Below are positions 58,901 through 64,000 of a stretch of 64,000 bases of DNA, piece by piece. The translations under genes and the position numbers were made by a program. The notes under the pieces were generated by a model, which had not been told where the DNA came from, did no database searches, and saw only the letters and a program-made list of their open reading frames with translations. The stretch comes from Diprion similis (taxonomy: Eukaryota; Arthropoda; Insecta; Hymenoptera; Diprionidae): NCBI RefSeq assembly GCF_021155765.1, contig NC_060107.1, forward strand, positions 3,049,501-3,113,500. The letters are read 5' to 3'. Each line of letters opens with the position of its first letter. The stretch's first letter is position 1.

Positions 58901-61900
58901 GTTGCTCGCAGCGTATCGGGACTGCGATTAATCGTTTCCTCTCGCAAAATCACGTCGGAATAGTACCCTAAAGAATTAATTGCAGCACTTTTCAAAGTCG
59001 TCGAAATTTTCGCCAAAAATGCAAAGGGGTTAGCCTTGGATTTTTTTTGGCCGAAAAATCTTTTGTCTGGGAATCGATCCGTATGACGCTTTTTAGACTA
59101 ATTCGACGCCCAGGAACTCAGAAAACACATGAAAAATGGCCTAGGACCAGCAGCAGAGAAATGACGATGAAAATCTGCAGTTTTTTGGCTGTAACTTTGC
59201 AGGTGTTGCTCGCAGCGTATCGGGACTGCGATTAATCGATCCGTATGACGCTTTTTAGACTAATTCGACGCCCAGGAACACAGAAAACACATGGAAAATT
59301 GCCTAGGACCAGCAGCAGAGAAATGACGATGAAAATCGGCAGTTTTTCGGCTGTAACTTTGCAGGTGTTGCTCGCAGCGTATCGGGACTGCGATTAATCG
59401 ATTCCTCTCGCAAAATCACGTCGGAATAGTACCCTAAAGAATTAATTGCAGCACTTTTCAAAGTCGTCGAAATTTTCGCCAAAAATGCAAAGGGGTTAGC
59501 CTTGGATTTTTTTTGGCCGAAAAATCTTTTGTCTGGGAATCGATCCGTATGACGCTTTTTAGACTAATTCGACGCCCAGGAACACAGAAAACACATGAAA
59601 AATTGCCTAGGACCAGCAGCAGAGAAATGACGATGAAAATCTGCAGTTTTCTGGCTGTAACTTTGCAGGTGTTGCTCGCAGCGTATCGGGACTGCGATAA
59701 ATCGATTCCTCTCGCAAAATCACGTCGGAATAGTACCCTAAAGAAATAATTGCAGCACTTTTCAAAGTCGTCGAAATTTTCGCCAAAAATGCAAAGGGGT
59801 TAGCCTTGGATTTTTTTTGGCCGAAAAATCTTTTGTCTGGGAATCGATCCGTATGACGCTTTTTAGACTAATTTGACGCCCAGGAACACAGAAAACACAT
59901 GAAAAATTGCCTAGGACCAGCAGCAGAGAAATGACGATGAAAATCTGCAGTTTTTTGGCTGTAACTTTGCAGGTGTTGCTCGCAGCGTATCGGGACTGCG
60001 ATTAATCGATTCCTCTCGCAAAATCACGTCGGAAAAGTACCCTAAAGAATTAATTGCAGCACTTTTCAAAGTCGTCGAAATTTTCGCCAAAAATGCAAAG
60101 GGGTTAGCCTTGGATTTTTTTTGGCCGAAAAATCTTTTGTCTGGGAATCGATCCGTATGACGCTTTTTAGACTAATTCGACGCCCAGGAACTCAGAAAAC
60201 ACATGAAAAATAGCCTAGGACCAGCAGCAGAGAAATGACGATGAAAATCTGCAGTTTTTTGGCTGTAACTTTGCAGGTGTTGCTCGCAGCGTATCGGGAC
60301 TGCGATTAATCGATTCCTCTCGGAAAATCACGTCGGAATAGTACCCTAAAGAATTAATTGCAGCACTTTTCAAAGTCGTCGAAATTTTTGCCAAAAATGC
60401 AAAGGGGTTAGCCTTGGATTTTTTTTGGCCGAAAAATCTTTTGTCTGGGAATCGATCCGTATGACGCTTCTTAGACTAATTCGACGCCCAGGAACTCAGA
60501 AAACACATGAAAAATAGCCTTGGACCAGCAGCAGAGAAATGACCATGAAAATCTGCAGTTTTTTGGCTGTAACTTTGCAGGTGTTGCTCGCAGCGTATCG
60601 GGACTGCGATTAATCGATTCCTCTCGGAAAATCACGTCGGAATAGTACCCTGAAGAATTAATTGCAGCACTTTTCAAAGTCGTCGAAATTTTTGCCAAAA
60701 ATGCAAAGGGGTTAGCCTTGGATTTTTTTTGGCCGAAAAATCTTTTGTCTGGGAATCGATCCGTATGACGCTTTTTAGGCTAATTCGACGCCCAGAAACA
60801 CAGAAAACACATGAAAAATTGCCTAGGACCAGCAGCAGAGAAATGACGATGAAAATCTGCAGTTTTTTGGCTGTAACTTTGCAGGTGTTGCTCGCAGCGT
60901 ATCGGGACTGCGATTAATCGATTCCTCTCGCAAATTTACGTCGGAAAAGTACCCTAAAGAATTAATTGCAGCACTTTTCAAAGTCGTCGAAATTTTCGCC
61001 AAAAATGCAAAGGGGTTAGCCTTGGATTTTTTTTGGCCGAAAAATCTTTTGTCTGGGAATCGATCCGTATGACGCTTTTTAGACTAATTCGACGCCCAGG
61101 AACTCAGAAAACACATGAAAAATAGCCTAGGACCAGCAGCAGAGAAATGACGATGAAAATCTGCAGTTTTTTGGCTGTAACTTTGCAGGTGTTGCTCGCA
61201 GCGTATCGGGACTGCGATTAATCGATTCCTCTCGGAAAATCACGTCGGAATAGTACCCTGAAGAATTAATTGCAGCACTTTTCAAAGTCGTCGAAATTTT
61301 TGCCAAAAATGCAAAGGGGTTAGCCTTGGATTTTTTTTGGCCGAAAAATCTTTTGTCTGGGAATCGATCCGTATGACGCTTTTTAGACTAATTCGACGCC
61401 CAGGAACTCAGAAGACACATGAAAACAGCCTAGGACCAGCAGCAGAGAAATGACGATGAAAATCTGCAGTTTTTTGGCTGTAACTTTGCAGGTGTTGCTC
61501 GCAGCGTATCGGGACTGCGATTAATCGTTTCCTCTCGCAAAATCACGTCGGAATAGTACCCTAAAGAATGAATTGCAGCACTTTTCAAAGTCGTCGAAAT
61601 TTTCGCCAAAAATGCAAAGGGGTTAGCCTTGGATTTTTTTTGGCCGAAAAATCTTTTGTCTGGGAATCGATCCGTATGACGCTTTTTAGACTAATTCGAC
61701 GCCCAGGAACTCAGAAAACACATGAAAAATGGCCTAGGACCAGCAGCAGAGAAATGACGATGAAAATCTGCAGTTTTTTGGCTGTAACTTTGCAGGTGTT
61801 GCTCGCAGCGTATCGGGACTGCGATTAATCGATTCCTCTCGGAAAATCACGTCGGAATAGTACCCTAAAGAATTAATTGCAGCACTTTTCAAAGTCGTCG

Positions 61901-64000
61901 AAATTTTCGCCAAAAATGCAAAGGGGTTAGCCTTGGATTTTTTTTGGCCGAAAAATCTTTTGTCTGGGAATCGATCCGTATGACGCTTTTTAGACTAATT
62001 CGACGCCCAGGAACTCAGAAAACACATGAAAAATGGCCTAGGACCAGCAGCAGAGAAATGACGATGAAAATCTGCAGTTTTTTGGCTGTAACTTTGCAGG
62101 TGTTGCTCGCAGCGTATCGGGACTGCGATTAATCGATCCGTATGACGCTTTTTAGACTAATTCGACGCCCAGGAACACAGAAAACACATGGAAAATTGCC
62201 TAGGACCAGCAGCAGAGAAATGACGATGAAAATCGGCAGTTTTTCGGCTGTAACTTTGCAGGTGTTGCTCGCAGCGTATCGGGACTGCGATTAATCGATT
62301 CCTCTCGCAAAATCACGTCGGAATAGTACCCTAAAGAATTAATTGCAGCACTTTTCAAAGTCGTCGAAATTTTCGCCAAAAATGCAAAGGGGTTAGCCTT
62401 GGATTTTTTTTGGCCGAAAAATCTTTTGTCTGGGAATCGATCCGTATGACGCTTTTTAGACTAATTCGACGCCCAGGAACACAGAAAACACATGAAAAAT
62501 TGCCTAGGACCAGCAGCAGAGAAATGACGATGAAAATCTGCAGTTTTCTGGCTGTAACTTTGCAGGTGTTGCTCGCAGCGTATCGGGACTGCGATAAATC
62601 GATTCCTCTCGCAAAATCACGTCGGAATAGTACCCTAAAGAAATAATTGCAGCACTTTTCAAAGTCGTCGAAATTTTCGCCAAAAATGCAAAGGGGTTAG
62701 CCTTGGATTTTTTTTGGCCGAAAAATCTTTTGTCTGGGAATCGATCCGTATGACGCTTTTTAGACTAATTTGACGCCCAGGAACACAGAAAACACATGAA
62801 AAATTGCCTAGGACCAGCAGCAGAGAAATGACGATGAAAATCTGCAGTTTTTTGGCTGTAACTTTGCAGGTGTTGCTCGCAGCGTATCGGGACTGCGATT
62901 AATCGATTCCTCTCGCAAAATCACGTCGGAAAAGTACCCTAAAGAATTAATTGCAGCACTTTTCAAAGTCGTCGAAATTTTCGCCAAAAATGCAAAGGGG
63001 TTAGCCTTGGATTTTTTTTGGCCGAAAAATCTTTTGTCTGGGAATCGATCCGTATGACGCTTTTTAGACTAATTCGACGCCCAGGAACTCAGAAAACACA
63101 TGAAAAATAGCCTAGGACCAGCAGCAGAGAAATGACGATGAAAATCTGCAGTTTTTTGGCTGTAACTTTGCAGGTGTTGCTCGCAGCGTATCGGGACTGC
63201 GATTAATCGATTCCTCTCGGAAAATCACGTCGGAATAGTACCCTAAAGAATTAATTGCAGCACTTTTCAAAGTCGTCGAAATTTTTGCCAAAAATGCAAA
63301 GGGGTTAGCCTTGGATTTTTTTTGGCCGAAAAATCTTTTGTCTGGGAATCGATCCGTATGACGCTTCTTAGACTAATTCGACGCCCAGGAACTCAGAAAA
63401 CACATGAAAAATAGCCTTGGACCAGCAGCAGAGAAATGACCATGAAAATCTGCAGTTTTTTGGCTGTAACTTTGCAGGTGTTGCTCGCAGCGTATCGGGA
63501 CTGCGATTAATCGATTCCTCTCGGAAAATCACGTCGGAATAGTACCCTGAAGAATTAATTGCAGCACTTTTCAAAGTCGTCGAAATTTTTGCCAAAAATG
63601 CAAAGGGGTTAGCCTTGGATTTTTTTTGGCCGAAAAATCTTTTGTCTGGGAATCGATCCGTATGACGCTTTTTAGGCTAATTCGACGCCCAGAAACACAG
63701 AAAACACATGAAAAATTGCCTAGGACCAGCAGCAGAGAAATGACGATGAAAATCTGCAGTTTTTTGGCTGTAACTTTGCAGGTGTTGCTCGCAGCGTATC
63801 GGGACTGCGATTAATCGATTCCTCTCGCAAATTTACGTCGGAAAAGTACCCTAAAGAATTAATTGCAGCACTTTTCAAAGTCGTCGAAATTTTCGCCAAA
63901 AATGCAAAGGGGTTAGCCTTGGATTTTTTTTGGCCGAAAAATCTTTTGTCTGGGAATCGATCCGTATGACGCTTTTTAGACTAATTCGACGCCCAGGAAC
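52941..64000. repeat. Tandem satellite array, 304-bp monomer, continuing past the window end
   Basis: About 36 head-to-tail monomers. Landmarks in each unit: GGATTTTTTTTGGCCGAAAA, GGAATCGATCCGTATGACGC, AATTCGACGCCCAGGAAC, GGACCAGCAGCAGAGAAATG, GGCTGTAACTTTGCAGGTGT, GCAGCGTATCGGGACTGCGA and AGTACCCTAAAGAATTAATT. Successive units are 304 bp apart (for example 53577, 53881, 54185, 54489). Three units are 303 bp, marked by GAAAACAGCC at about 55485, 58220 and 61421. Two are cut to 162 bp (junctions at 59235 and 62132). Variants recur with long-range periods, showing higher-order organisation. 304 is not a multiple of three, and the 62-aa and 75-aa open frames in each unit are by-products. Confidence 0.97.

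Noticed and set aside
53577..63814. Repeated 62-aa plus-strand frames (starting MAEKSFVWES) and 75-aa minus-strand frames (starting MAKISTTLKS) in the array
   Set aside because: They recur once per satellite monomer, the monomer length (304) breaks frame between units, and no start context, splice signal or family resemblance supports translation.
52941..64000. CRISPR-like array interpretation of the regular repeats
   Set aside because: The whole 304-bp unit is conserved with no unique spacers, and the window is eukaryotic.

Overview
This window is eukaryotic nuclear DNA, most likely from an insect. All protein-coding genes carry GT-AG introns (up to 10.7 kb in one gene) and encode animal-specific families. 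Introns are A+T-rich and full of CT/GA, TA and mononucleotide runs. The overall look suits a hymenopteran such as a sawfly, but the order and species are inference; the sequence itself only secures 'animal, probably insect'.

Layout. (1) 864-28660, + strand: the 3' ten coding exons of a discoidin-domain receptor tyrosine kinase (Ddr). They encode the end of the ectodomain, one transmembrane helix, a juxtamembrane region and a complete kinase domain. The discoidin domain and start codon lie upstream of the window. All exon phases join without a frameshift to give 638 visible residues. (2) 28661-36630: a long A+T-rich interval with no recognised gene, holding a palindromic ATTAATCG-type repeat and two promoter-like islands. 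(3) 36631-37323, +: an intronless SOSS complex subunit B (NABP/hSSB) gene. (4) 39318-41101, +: SLC35C2, a six-exon nucleotide-sugar-type transporter of 426 aa. (5) 43904-51151, - strand: Jarid2, 12 coding exons and 1842 aa, with JmjN, ARID, a JmjC domain lacking its metal ligands, and a C5HC2-type zinc finger. It is convergent with SLC35C2. (6) About 52.6 kb to the window end: a tandem satellite with a 304-bp monomer, which runs off the edge.

The genes do not form a functional unit. They are a receptor kinase for collagen-type ligands, a DNA-repair ssDNA-binding protein, a Golgi/secretory transporter and a PRC2 cofactor. The most interesting non-genic signals are listed here. The satellite has higher-order structure (2127-, 2897- and 3201-bp periods), with a recurring 162-bp truncated monomer joined at a 6-bp ATCGAT microhomology. 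It also has decayed monomers at its edge and a relic monomer about 0.4 kb beyond. Ddr introns carry three families of foldback (MITE-like) elements: a TA-flanked pair in opposite orientation, a TTAA-flanked element, and a larger foldback with a smaller element nested inside. There is also an old dispersed repeat of about 112 bp.

All exon boundaries were read by eye from splice signals, reading-phase continuity and recall of protein family motifs. No alignment or search was run.
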